From: Lacisediminihabitans sp046156175
GTDB taxonomy: Bacteria; Actinomycetota; Actinomycetes; Actinomycetales; Microbacteriaceae
Length of the DNA stretch: 64,000 bases
Assembly (NCBI RefSeq): GCF_046156175.1
Contig: NZ_JAYLVL010000004.1
Span: 124,001-188,000, forward strand
Direction of reading: 5' to 3'
A model generated the notes under the pieces. That model saw only the letters and a program-made list of their open reading frames with translations, was not told the DNA's origin and made no database searches. Of this stretch, positions 54,106 through 61,685 are shown piece by piece (position 1 is the first letter of the stretch; every line of letters begins with the position of its first letter). The position numbers and the translations under genes were made by a program.

Positions 54106-56252
54106 TTCTCCACATCTCCACTTTCTGTTTCTGTTGTTGGTGCCTCGGCTGAAGAAGTCGCGAAGAACTCTCCGTTCAAAATTCCGACTTCTTCTGGTAT
54201 TTCGGGGATTTCTTCAGGACGGGCGATTTCTTCGTAGGACCACTCCCATCCCCCGTCCATACCGGTCTTGCGCGTGACGACCGTTGGATGAGCGCGCTTA
54301 CGAGCGCGAGTGAGCTGTGTCTTGGTGAACCCCTCAGCCGCTCCGGTATCCAGCACGACTTGCGCGGCGACCGGCGCGCCCATCTCCGCCATGAATTCGT
54401 TTAGCCACTGCACTACGTCAGAGTCCTGCCCTTGTGGGCGGTTGATGATCTGGTTTACGGAGGTGCTGACGTTGCCGATAATCTCCACCCGCGCTACGCG
54501 ACCGATGTTGCCGTCGTCCAGGTCCACTGCTGTGTCTACTAGCCGGTACGCGAGGGACTGGTCGTCGGCCTCGGCGTAGTTGGTCTTGTCCTGCGACATG
54601 ACTATCTGGTCCGAGTCCTCATCCCGGGCGAACAGCAGAACCGATCGCGCCGTATCTCGGTACGCATGCGAACCGGAGAGCTTGTCGCTGGCGTTGCCGA
54701 TGCCCTTGTTGAAGTGCATGATGCCGATGATTACCGAGTCGGTTTCGCCAGCTATCTGCGCCAACGGGTCCAGAACCGCTCTAACCACTTCGCGCTTGTG
54801 ATCGTCGCCAGAGATTGTCGATGTAATCGGGTCGATGATCACGAGCCGTGCGCCGCTCTCGATGATCTTCTCTTTTATGAGTTGTGTGTCTTCGGGAAGG
54901 TTGGGGATGCGCTCGTGAGTGACGTTGTCCTCGGTGTACTCGATATCCAATTTGTAGAACCGGTCGAGGTCTGCCCCCGCAGCGACGAGCCTCGGCACCA
55001 TCTGTGTCTCCCAGTGGTCCTCGACGCTGACATAGAGGACGGTCATCTTCTCGCCCAGAAGGTCACCCGGGAGTCGCCCGTGCTGCGCCTCCACCGCTAC
55101 CCAGATCGCGAAGGTCGACTTACCCACGCCTCCGCGTCCCGCAAACAAGCTGAGAGTCCCGAGAGGCAAACGTGGCCTCCAGAGGAACTTTTGCAGCCGG
55201 GACTTGATCTCCGACGCCCTCCGCAACACCGCTCGGGTCACTCCTGAAGAAGTCCCCGAGTTTCCGGAAGAAGTCGCTTTCGCGAGCACGGAGTTCTTCG
55301 CGACTTCTTCGGGGACGGCCTCACGTAGCCGGACCATCTCGGTGTGGAGAATTTCGGCTGTGCCACCGAGCATGAAGAAGTCGGTAATGTCCGGAGCCGA
55401 CTTGTCGCCGGGGTCTGCGGACAGCCCTAGCGACTCCAGATCGATGATGCGCGCTACCGCACCAGCCGCAATCAAGAGAGGCAGGATTTTGGCTGCGCCC
55501 TTCCTCCCGGGGTCGTCCAGGTCGTAGGCCACGAACACCTCTCGACCCGCCAGCGGAGAAAGGTCCTTAGGGGCGACCCCGGCACCTCCTGTCCCGGTCA
55601 CTGCGACGAACAAGCCCTCGCTCTGCTGTTGCGCGAGAATGGCGTCGAGTTCGCCTTCGCAGAGCAGGACCGGGTCTGTGTTGCCGGCCAACACCTCTGT
55701 CGGATAGAGCAACGCAGCACCGTGACCGGGCAGCTGTAGCCACTTCGGATCACCACCGGGGAGATAGCGCCGCACGTTGCGCCACTTACCTCGGTAGCGG
55801 ATCGGGAAGGTGTACCGCTGGCTGTCGTATCCGATCCGTCGCTGCTCGATGCTTCCCAAGGTCAGGCCGCGAGCGACCTGCAACCACTCCATCTGGTCGG
55901 GGTATCGCCCCTGCATAAAGGGGTCGTGCCACTCGAACGGCTTATTCTGATCTTCGAGGGGTTCGGGAAGCTCGAAGGCGGGTTCCGCCTTGCTCCGAGT
56001 CTTGATGACCTTCGTCCGGTCGATACCGATAACGGCGATAGCGTCGAGGACTTCCCGCATTTCTCCGTTGGCGGCGCAGTGGAAGCAGTTCGCAGCTATG
56101 GGTCGCTTGTCACCACGGCGGAAGCCGAACTTGCGACGACCACAGTTCGGGCAGAGTCCGTCCGACCACTGCAACGGTCCCGAGCGTGTGCACTCTGTTG
56201 CGGAAGCCAGCTTCGTCTCGTCTGCTGTGGCTGCTGGATATGTGTTGCTCAC
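54102..56252 (-). CDS. Primase-helicase of the element
   Basis: 716 residues. N-terminal primase zinc ribbon (CPNC about 34 and CFHC about 57), Toprim domain (LLCEGELDAILAQQ and VAYDLDDPGRKG, about 195-260), then a RecA-like/RepA-type ATPase with Walker A FAGRGGVGKSTFAIW (about 370), Walker B RLVIIDPITSTIS and VIIGIMHFNKG. A C-terminal winged-helix-like region lies near 645-690. It would make primers and unwind the element's own DNA. Two 69-bp inverted repeats lie inside the gene (54151-54219 and 55242-55310), encoding Ser/Thr/Glu-rich linkers at about residues 315-337 and 678-700. Confidence 0.9.
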   Translation of the reverse strand: MSNTYPAATADETKLASATECTRSGPLQWSDGLCPNCGRRKFGFRRGDKRPIAANCFHCAANGEMREVLDAIAVIGIDRTKVIKTRSKAEPAFELPEPLEDQNKPFEWHDPFMQGRYPDQMEWLQVARGLTLGSIEQRRIGYDSQRYTFPIRYRGKWRNVRRYLPGGDPKWLQLPGHGAALLYPTEVLAGNTDPVLLCEGELDAILAQQQSEGLFVAVTGTGGAGVAPKDLSPLAGREVFVAYDLDDPGRKGAAKILPLLIAAGAVARIIDLESLGLSADPGDKSAPDITDFFMLGGTAEILHTEMVRLREAVPEEVAKNSVLAKATSSGNSGTSSGVTRAVLRRASEIKSRLQKFLWRPRLPLGTLSLFAGRGGVGKSTFAIWVAVEAQHGRLPGDLLGEKMTVLYVSVEDHWETQMVPRLVAAGADLDRFYKLDIEYTEDNVTHERIPNLPEDTQLIKEKIIESGARLVIIDPITSTISGDDHKREVVRAVLDPLAQIAGETDSVIIGIMHFNKGIGNASDKLSGSHAYRDTARSVLLFARDEDSDQIVMSQDKTNYAEADDQSLAYRLVDTAVDLDDGNIGRVARVEIIGNVSTSVNQIINRPQGQDSDVVQWLNEFMAEMGAPVAAQVVLDTGAAEGFTKTQLTRARKRAHPTVVTRKTGMDGGWEWSYEEIARPEEIPEIPEEVGILNGEFFATSSAEAPTTETESGDVEK
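54151..54219. repeat. Inverted repeat copy A within the primase gene
   Basis: 69 bases matching the reverse complement of 55242-55310 at 54 of 69 positions (about 78%). Highly conserved blocks are GAAGAAGTCGCGAAGAACTC, CGACTTCTTC and CTTCAGGA. Each copy also pairs with itself through GAAGAAGTCG and CGACTTCTTC, so it can form a hairpin. Confidence 0.85.
55242..55310. repeat. Inverted repeat copy B within the primase gene
   Basis: Partner of 54151-54219 in opposite orientation. Both copies lie at coding linkers, so both can diverge without destroying the ATPase; the conserved cores are the GAAGAAGTC / GACTTCTTC words. The two copies are 1,022 bases apart. Confidence 0.85.
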
Positions 56253-56258
56253 AGCCGA

Positions 56259-56468
56259 CTACTTACTGGGGCTGACGGCGCAAGACTCGACAAAGTTGTC
56301 CAGCTGAGACTGGCTCCACAGTGTTTTGCGTCCAAGGCGCGTGTATTCGATGCGGTGCTGCTCCATGAGCCGCTTTAGGGCGCGCTGCGAGATGCCGAGA
56401 TACTCGGGCGCGGTGTCGTAGTCGAACCAGATTTTGTTCGGCGGGAGAGTGGATGATTCGTTTGGCAT
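56259..56468 (-). CDS. Excisionase-like HTH protein
   Basis: 69 residues, ATG. The helix-turn-helix DTAPEYLGISQRALKRLMEQ followed by a beta-hairpin (IEYTRLGRKTLWSQSQLDNF) is the AlpA/MerR-like excisionase fold. It precedes the primase gene on the same strand by six bases. By analogy with satellites, it may control excision or late functions. AGGACAGG upstream is a weak ribosome-binding site. Confidence 0.8.
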   Translation of the reverse strand: MPNESSTLPPNKIWFDYDTAPEYLGISQRALKRLMEQHRIEYTRLGRKTLWSQSQLDNFVESCAVSPSK

Positions 56469-56841
56469 GGCCTGTCCTAGAAAGGAGGCTCGTTAAACGC
56501 GAAAGAGCGCACGAGCAGGAAAGCTCCGTTAGCGAGTGCTAACTGAGGTTTCACTTCGTCTCGTACGCTCTGAAGTCCTGAGGACCGGGCGAATGCCGTT
56601 CTATCTGCTGGTGATGAGGGTTCGTTGTGCACCTTCAGTCCGGCTTGCTCATTGTCCGGAGGTTCACATCGCTTCGCACATCACGGGTGCGACCACAGAT
56701 ATAAGTGTGGATATTTAGTTGTGCCCTGCTGGGATATCTCTAGTTTCTTGGCTTCGCGTGTGTTTCGTGTCTCCGGCGAACCGGGCTAAATCAATGCTAC
56801 CTCGGATGGCATCTGGCGCGCTTAAAGGCGGCTTCGGAGCG
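56469..56841. other. Non-coding gap of about 370 bases
   Basis: Between the HTH gene and the ART-like pair, both on the minus strand, no ORF with coding character was found. The stretch is visibly richer in A/T than its flanks and probably holds the promoter of the HTH-primase operon, read on the minus strand near 56,480-56,560, plus the 3' trailer of the upstream operon. No clear hairpin or -35/-10 pair could be assigned. Confidence 0.6.
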
Positions 56842-57456
56842 CTATTCCGAGATCAAAAGTGGATTAAGAGGTTTTGCCTTTTCGGCGAAGAACATTTCGC
56901 GCATCTCACTGGTCGGCACTTTCTCGATGACGCCGAGCTGATCTTGGTCGACCACGAATTCGTCTATAGAGGGGCGGATTGTCCCGCGCCAGAGGACCGG
57001 TAGGCCGTCCGGAACTGCTGCGAGTATCGCGCTCGGGTGGAGTGTTGTTCGATACCAGCGTTGCTTCGGCGTCCACCAGCGCTGTAAGTCGAAGTTCTGT
57101 TCGAGGCCCATCGTCTCCGAGTACATCCCTGATCTGGGGTCCGCAGACCACGACCACCCGCGCGCCCAATCTGGCAACGCGACTCGATAGGCCACAGTCG
57201 GCTCCGAGGGGATCGGGCGGTGAAATTCGATTGGCCCAGTGGAGGCGAATAGCTGCCTCCAGAACGGTCTCGGCTTAGCCTGTATCGGGGACATGATGCC
57301 GATCCACGTTCGGACTACAGCCTCGTGCACCTCTCGGCTGCGCGGGTCAATCCCAGAGTCGAGCAGATTGACCAGTGCCGCGATGAGTGCTCGGTCGAAG
57401 TCGTCCGTTGCACCGTGCTCGGCGTAGAGGCGACCGATTGTTTCGTTCCAGGTCAT
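56842..57456 (-). CDS. Putative ADP-ribosyltransferase-fold protein, paralogue 1
   Basis: 204 residues from ATG 57456, overlapping the stop of paralogue 2 (ATGA). N-terminal helical region MTWNETIGRLYAEHG, middle FWRQLFASTGPIEF, then a beta-rich part: VAYRVALP (Arg91), ARGWSWSADP (Ser102 and 104), WYRTTLHPSAILAAVPDG and SIDEFVVDQDQLGVIEKV (Glu166). The order R, S-W-S, E resembles R-S-E type ADP-ribosyltransferases, with W in the Ser-Thr-Ser strand and no second Glu. This is inference from motif order; no family was recognised by name. It is about 40% similar to paralogue 2. Confidence 0.6.
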   Translation of the reverse strand: MTWNETIGRLYAEHGATDDFDRALIAALVNLLDSGIDPRSREVHEAVVRTWIGIMSPIQAKPRPFWRQLFASTGPIEFHRPIPSEPTVAYRVALPDWARGWSWSADPRSGMYSETMGLEQNFDLQRWWTPKQRWYRTTLHPSAILAAVPDGLPVLWRGTIRPSIDEFVVDQDQLGVIEKVPTSEMREMFFAEKAKPLNPLLISE

Positions 57457-58082
57457 GCGCGATCCTCCTCGGGGTCGTCGAAGTAGGCGCGAATCTCCTC
57501 TATCGGCACTCTTTCGATGTGCTCGATAGTGCGAGGGTCGATAACGATCTCGTCTGTAGTGCGCTCTCGGAGGACGACTCCACTACGGGTGGTCGGGTGC
57601 CCGAAGGCAGTCGTGATGAGAATTTGCTCCGGTTGTACGGTTGTCTTCCACCAATACATATCCGGCATGCGGCTCATCGCAAGATCGAAATCAACGCGAC
57701 TTGGCTTCGGCATAAGCGGAGAGTGGAAGGTGCAGGACGGGTCTACCGCCCACGACCAACCCTTAGACGACTCGATATTTGCACTGCGGTAGACGGCCAT
57801 TGGCTCGGTGGGGAGGTAGCGCCCGTGCTCTATCTGCCCGGTCACCGCGAACATCTCCCTCCACACGTCCGGAGCCATCAGCGTCGTAGGCGACGCAGTC
57901 TCGACCCACGTCGACACCACGGCCGACCGAAGGTCGCCGATGGACTCCCAGGTCTCGTCTCGGAACATCCGGAACAGGGCATTGATCAGAGCGGCGTTGA
58001 ACGGGTGCTCCAACCGGTACGGCGCGACCACCGGATAGTCGTGCTCCTTGTAGAGTCGCGCAATCGTTTCGTTCCAGCTCAT
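57453..58082 (-). CDS. Putative ADP-ribosyltransferase-fold protein, paralogue 2
   Basis: 209 residues from ATG 58082, chosen over a longer frame because it overlaps the upstream stop (ATGA) and aligns with paralogue 1 from its first residue (MSWNETIARLYKEHD). The same signposts occur: VYRSANIES (Arg99), KGWSWAVDP (Ser110), YWWKTTVQPEQILITTAFG, and RTTDEIVIDPRTIEHIERV (Glu178). No signal peptide or secretion tag, so it would act in the cytoplasm. Function unknown; a toxin or defence effector is a reasonable hypothesis because of the fold guess and location. Confidence 0.6.
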   Translation of the reverse strand: MSWNETIARLYKEHDYPVVAPYRLEHPFNAALINALFRMFRDETWESIGDLRSAVVSTWVETASPTTLMAPDVWREMFAVTGQIEHGRYLPTEPMAVYRSANIESSKGWSWAVDPSCTFHSPLMPKPSRVDFDLAMSRMPDMYWWKTTVQPEQILITTAFGHPTTRSGVVLRERTTDEIVIDPRTIEHIERVPIEEIRAYFDDPEEDRA

Positions 58083-58540
58083 CGCACTAGCTCCAAGCAA
58101 CGGGCGTGCAGTCGCATCGTGCGGCGGTGCATCGGGTCTGCGAGGGAGGCCTCCGCAGAGATCCAAATCTGGACCATGTCCAGTTCGTCTAACTGCCGGA
58201 GCACCTCCCACCCGCGTCGGTTGAGCTTCGCCGGGTGCTCCGGCCAGCCGAGACGTTGCAGGATCGAGGCCAGTTCGTGACCGCTCGTGCCGTGGAGCCA
58301 GCCGCGCTGTTCCATCAGGCAGAGCCGGTATTGCGCCTCGTTCAGGATCGAGTTACCTGCGGGTAGGTCGGCGAGATTCGGCACGACCACCCGCAACGTG
58401 GACTTTTCGGTATCAGTCAGGTGCCGAGTAGGGGTGACCAGCGGGGCGAGAAGCTCAACAAGGTTGAACTGGACCCATGCTGATCGCTCGTAGTACGCGC
58501 CCATAGTGGTCGCTGGGGTAGAGTATTGAACGTTGCTCAT
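58079..58540 (-). CDS. Hypothetical protein, first gene of the coupled three-gene cassette
   Basis: 153 residues, ATG with AAGGAAGG eight bases upstream. It is largely helical, with LNEAQYRLCLMEQRGWLHG and a Pro-bounded turn, then RRGWEVLRQLDELDMVQIW. No cysteine pair, membrane helix or nuclease motif. Its stop overlaps the start of paralogue 2. Being first in an operon with two possible toxins it might be an immunity, antitoxin or DNA-binding partner; nothing in the sequence proves this. Confidence 0.65.
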   Translation of the reverse strand: MSNVQYSTPATTMGAYYERSAWVQFNLVELLAPLVTPTRHLTDTEKSTLRVVVPNLADLPAGNSILNEAQYRLCLMEQRGWLHGTSGHELASILQRLGWPEHPAKLNRRGWEVLRQLDELDMVQIWISAEASLADPMHRRTMRLHARCLELVR

Positions 58541-58556
58541 TTCTGAAACCTTCCTT

Positions 58557-58589
58557 GGAAGCCCCCGGCCTCGTCAGCTGGGGGCTTCC
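58557..58589 (-). terminator. Hairpin between two element operons
   Basis: GGAAGCCCCC (58557-58566) pairs with GGGGGCTTCC (58580-58589) over 10 bases. It lies after the 58602 gene and before the cassette's ribosome-binding site on the minus strand. No long U-run follows, so it may reduce readthrough or process mRNA rather than stop transcription fully. Confidence 0.55.
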
Positions 58590-58601
58590 TGCGTTGAGGG
58601 G

Positions 58602-59027
58602 CTATAGGTCCGGTCGGAGGACGGGGAACTTTTCGAGCATGCCGAGGTAGTTGGCATACGGGTCCGCAGCCTTCTCCTCTAGCCATTCGCTCTCGCGGTC
58701 GATGCGGTCGAGCTTGGCGTTCACTTCCGCTACCCGTGACTGCAACACCGCGTAGCGCGCTCCAGCTTCGCGAGGGGCGACCCGGTCGGTGTAGTCCAGG
58801 TCGTTGCGGAGGGCAGACATCTCATCGGAAAGTTGGGCAGCCTCAGAGAGCGACCCCTGACTCGCGGCCAAGAAGGTGTTTGCGTTCTCGACGGTCCACG
58901 CCTCGACCTGTCGGACCTTGTCGAACACGGCCTCGTCTACTGCGGTGACCGCAGCGCGCTCGTCGGCGGAGTTGTTGTACTTGCGCGCTCGGGCGTTCAG
59001 CCGAGCCACATGCGGATTGTCCTTCAT
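58602..59027 (-). CDS. Coiled-coil hypothetical protein
   Basis: 141 residues, mostly alpha-helical heptad-rich sequence (VRQVEAWTVENANTFLAASQ and RVAEVNAKLDRIDRESEWLE), with no catalytic motif. The start ATG overlaps the stop of the preceding small gene (ATGA). A structural or scaffolding role is possible. No family known. Confidence 0.72.
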   Translation of the reverse strand: MKDNPHVARLNARARKYNNSADERAAVTAVDEAVFDKVRQVEAWTVENANTFLAASQGSLSEAAQLSDEMSALRNDLDYTDRVAPREAGARYAVLQSRVAEVNAKLDRIDRESEWLEEKAADPYANYLGMLEKFPVLRPDL

Positions 59028-59260
59028 CGCCTTGCCCCTCGGTTTACTTCGCGCTGCTCTCGGGCCAACCCGGTGAGCCGCTGCCGAGTGGCTTCCCGAG
59101 CGTCGAGGTCGGCGAAGGTGGTCGCGGCCTGGTCTTCGAGCTTCGCCAGCTCGTAGCTCAGGTCGGCGCGGGCTGCTGCCGTCTCCTGTCGCCGCTGCCG
59201 GAGCCGGTGCCCGATGGCCGGTCCCGCTCCCGCCGGATATTTGGGTAGTTCCATGGACAT
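59024..59260 (-). CDS. Small coiled-coil hypothetical protein
   Basis: 78 residues, ATG. A short N-terminal MSMELPKYPAGAGPAIGHR is followed by a helical, Arg/Gln/Glu-rich coil (RRQETAAARADLSYELAKLE). Its stop overlaps the next gene's start. It and the following gene look like a pair of interacting helices. Function unknown. Confidence 0.68.
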   Translation of the reverse strand: MSMELPKYPAGAGPAIGHRLRQRRQETAAARADLSYELAKLEDQAATTFADLDAREATRQRLTGLAREQREVNRGARR

Positions 59261-59273
59261 GATTCGTTGCTCC

Positions 59274-59522
59274 TTATTCGGTGAAGGTGGCCTTCTGGAC
59301 GCGCGTGCGACCAGAGGTTTTTGTCGGGCTGAGGGTGTCGTTCAGCTCCGGATAGAGCACCCCCACTCCCGACAGGAAGGTGTGCAATCCGTTGCGCACG
59401 AGCGTCGCCTTGCTCACCCCGCTCAGCGCAACGAGCTGCGTCAGGGCGTTGTCGAGGTCGGGCGAGATGGTGGTTTCGAGCACTACCGAGTTGTCTCCGG
59501 CTTGCTGCCCTCGTCGTCCCAT
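59274..59522 (-). CDS. Ribbon-helix-helix DNA-binding protein
   Basis: 82 residues from ATG 59522 (GTG 59531 is an alternative). The ribbon VLETTISPDLDNALTQLVAL is followed by GVSKATLVRNGLHTFLSG, the RHH/CopG pattern. Such small regulators control plasmid copy or partition genes or toxin operons. It heads the minus-strand run 59522-56842. No clear operator was identified. Confidence 0.7.
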   Translation of the reverse strand: MGRRGQQAGDNSVVLETTISPDLDNALTQLVALSGVSKATLVRNGLHTFLSGVGVLYPELNDTLSPTKTSGRTRVQKATFTE

Positions 59523-59705
59523 GAGTTTCACTCACTTTCTGTTGGAGAGCTAAATCTACCCGGTAAGTTGTCCTCCCCGCTGGAGCGCCCACCCCGGCAA
59601 ATCCCAATTAGCGAAAGGCCAATGTCGAGTCGTGAGTGCACATTGCGGATCGAGCGGAGAGAACACGCTCCGAGCGAGGCTTAGGGCTCAACAAGGGAGA
59701 AGAGA

Positions 59706-59927
59706 ATGGGTAAGCGATACACCAACCAGAGCGGCCGGGAACAGTTCACCGAGTACGGCGGAGGCAGCGACAACCGCACCACCCCAGACGGGCGACGCGT
59801 CCCGCTGACCGCGAGTCAGGCCGCGCGGGAGATGCGTCAAGAGGGACTGACCGAGCGGATCGGAGAGACCACCCACGACTCCACCGGCGAGCGTCAGGTC
59901 GGCAAGCGCACCTTCCGTCCGAGATAG
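59706..59927 (+). CDS. Small polar hypothetical protein
   Basis: 73 residues, ATG with GGGAGAAGAG upstream. Highly polar, Gly/Arg/Glu-rich (YTNQSGREQFTEYGGGSDNR), no hydrophobic core, so possibly disordered. It begins the plus-strand operon with the phosphatase and NUDIX genes, the next start lying four bases past its stop. Function unknown. Confidence 0.68.
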   Translation: MGKRYTNQSGREQFTEYGGGSDNRTTPDGRRVPLTASQAAREMRQEGLTERIGETTHDSTGERQVGKRTFRPR

Positions 59928-59931
59928 AACG

Positions 59932-60417
59932 ATGCCGCAGACACCCGCCCTCCGAGTGATGTTCCTGTGCGCCGGGAACATCTGCCGCTCACCCACCGCT
60001 GAGATCATCACTCGGCACCTCCTCGCCACCGCAGGCGCTACGCACGTCGAGGTCTGGTCAACGGGCACCGCTGCGGACGTCGGCTATCCGATGGACCGCG
60101 GGTCGCTCGCGCAGATGACCGCGCACGGCCTCGATGGGACTAAGCACGTTGCTCGGCAGGTCGCCCAGCAGGACATCGACAACGCAGACATGATCGTGGC
60201 GCTGGACCGGCTGGAGTTTCTGCGGCTGCGACCTCGCGTTGCGATGAGTCTCTGGCCACGACTCCGCACCCTGACCATGTTCGACAGTCCAGCTACTTTC
60301 GGCGATGTCGCCAACCCGTGGATGCAGAGCGAGGACGTGTATTCCGCCGTCTACGAGCAGATAGACCGCGCCTGCCGCACCCTCTCCGACAGGCTCCTCG
60401 CGACGGTTCCCGCATGA
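59932..60417 (+). CDS. Low-molecular-weight protein tyrosine phosphatase-like protein
   Basis: 161 residues. The P-loop CAGNICRSPTAEI (Cys at about 13) is the C-x5-R-S/T signature, and TGTAADVG follows. The late motif where relatives have the general-acid Asp in D-P reads GDVANPWMQSEDVY, so that Asp is Asn. It might still bind phosphotyrosine or arsenate. Its stop overlaps the NUDIX start (ATGA). A role in a regulatory or resistance circuit of the element is possible. Confidence 0.78.
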   Translation: MPQTPALRVMFLCAGNICRSPTAEIITRHLLATAGATHVEVWSTGTAADVGYPMDRGSLAQMTAHGLDGTKHVARQVAQQDIDNADMIVALDRLEFLRLRPRVAMSLWPRLRTLTMFDSPATFGDVANPWMQSEDVYSAVYEQIDRACRTLSDRLLATVPA

Positions 60418-60845
60418 ACGACGGCGACGGCTGGGTCTCCGGACCCGAAGGTCAACGCTGGGGGCGATTCGGCGCAGCAGGGCTACTTCTCACTCGTAGC
60501 GATGGACACGTGCTCATGCAGCGGCGCTCCTTCCTCGTGCAGAACGGCGGCTTGTGGTCTATCCCCGGTGGCGCACGCAACAGCCACGAGACCGCTGCAG
60601 AAGCTGCACTCCGGGAAGCCGCCGAAGAGTGCGGAGTGCTCTCGACTGCGGTGCGCGTTGTCGAGGAGCGGGTGCTCGAATACGGATGGTGGAGCTACAC
60701 AACCGTCATCGCCGACGCCGTCGCCCCGTTCTCTCCTATCGACTCCTGGGAGGGCGAAAGCCTCTGGGTCGCCGGGGAACAGGTCGCCGAGTTGCCGTTA
60801 CTCCCGGCCTTCCGAGCAACGTGGGCAGCGCTACGCGCCCCGTAG
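60414..60845 (+). CDS. NUDIX hydrolase
   Basis: 143 residues from ATG 60414, selected by the ATGA overlap. The NUDIX box G-x5-E-x7-R-E-x2-E-E is present as GGARNSHETAAEAALREAAEEC with the metal-binding glutamates intact. It cleaves nucleoside diphosphates linked to another moiety. Substrate unknown; with the neighbouring phosphatase it may act on a nucleotide signal or on ADP-ribose. It ends the plus-strand run. Confidence 0.85.
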   Translation: MNDGDGWVSGPEGQRWGRFGAAGLLLTRSDGHVLMQRRSFLVQNGGLWSIPGGARNSHETAAEAALREAAEECGVLSTAVRVVEERVLEYGWWSYTTVIADAVAPFSPIDSWEGESLWVAGEQVAELPLLPAFRATWAALRAP

Positions 60846-60993
60846 CCGACCGAGGACTGGCCGCTCAGCAGCGCCCCCGTTTCTGGGGCGTTCGGCCTTC
60901 AAGCGATCACTCCTGAGAGCGCGGCGTGTCCCTCGGGTGGGAGCCTTTCTCCCGGCGCCGTAGCCGAGTAAGCTAATAGTGCAAGTAAATATG

Positions 60994-61066
60994 TCCCCCT
61001 GCCCGGACTTGAACCGGGAATCGTCCCATCGCAAATGAGTTGCTCTATCCATTGAGCTACAGGGGG
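60994..61066 (-). tRNA. Element-encoded tRNA, anticodon TGC by position (identity uncertain)
   Basis: Minus-strand cloverleaf of 73 nt: acceptor CCCCCTG/CAGGGGG perfect, D-arm GCTCAATGGATAGAGC, T-arm CCCGGTTCAAGTCCGGG perfect. The anticodon arm, ACTCA-TTTGCGA-TGGGA, has an A-A mismatch at its base; the middle loop bases are TGC (Ala by the standard code). It lacks the G3-U70 pair that marks tRNA-Ala, and D-arm and acceptor are unlike chromosomal tRNA-Ala, so the charged amino acid is not certain. Confidence 0.75.
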
Positions 61067-61085
61067 AAGTTGGGTTAGACCCTCG

Positions 61086-61126
61086 CCCCCGCCGAGATGT
61101 GAAGATCTCGGCGGGGGCTACTTCTT
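61086..61126 (+). terminator. Intrinsic terminator beside the tRNA
   Basis: GCCCCCGCCGAGAT (61086-61099) pairs with ATCTCGGCGGGGGC (61106-61119) over 14 bases with a six-base loop. On the plus strand TACTTCTTTAT follows, a moderate U-run, ending plus-strand readthrough from the NUDIX gene; on the minus strand it follows the 61,126 gene's stop directly, so it may serve both. Confidence 0.75.
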
Positions 61127-61608
61127 TATGTGACGTCCAAGTAGGTGGCCGGTTCTTGGCTGATGAGCATCATCGCGTCGCCCACGGTGGTGGGCGCACG
61201 GTAGATATAGCGGCTCCCGTCCCGGACGATGTGCGAGGACGCGTCGTCAGCGAGTCTCCGTAGAGCCGTGGTGTAAGCGTTCGCTCCGGACTTAATTCGA
61301 GGATCGATGAGGTCCCGGCTCGCGAGTGACTCGAAGACCTGTGCCGGGGTCAGCGAAGTATTGGGGTGGCTCTGCATAACTTGCTCGACCGCATCGCGTG
61401 GTTTCAGGAAGGTGCGTCCAGAAGGGACGGTAGACGTCGTCAGCGTGCCCGATCCTCCGAACGCCGCCATGCCAGCAGTGGCGACCGTTGAGCCTGACTC
61501 ACCGAGCAGCCCCGTGAGCCCGTCAACGACCTGCTGAAGGTGCAGCACCTGCCGTTGCGCGACGGCGAGTTCGTCCTTCGTCTCTCGCAGTAGTTCTTCG
61601 CGATCCAT
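61126..61608 (-). CDS. Coiled-coil/winged-helix-like hypothetical protein
   Basis: 160 residues from ATG 61608, the second of two adjacent ATGs; GGAGG lies five bases before it. An N-terminal heptad coil (MDREELLRETKDELAVAQRQ) is followed by a small HTH-like domain at about 75-140 (SLTPAQVFESLASRDLIDPR, then NAYTTALRRLADD). It may be a DNA-binding regulator or replication accessory; it lies beside the DnaA-box cluster, 77 bases upstream of its start. No family name was recognised. Confidence 0.7.
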   Translation of the reverse strand: MDREELLRETKDELAVAQRQVLHLQQVVDGLTGLLGESGSTVATAGMAAFGGSGTLTTSTVPSGRTFLKPRDAVEQVMQSHPNTSLTPAQVFESLASRDLIDPRIKSGANAYTTALRRLADDASSHIVRDGSRYIYRAPTTVGDAMMLISQEPATYLDVT

Positions 61609-61685
61609 CATGTCCTCCGTCCCTTATCTGGTGGCCAGTCTATCGACTGCACCCGACAACTCCAACAACAGTTGTTGTGGGCGTG

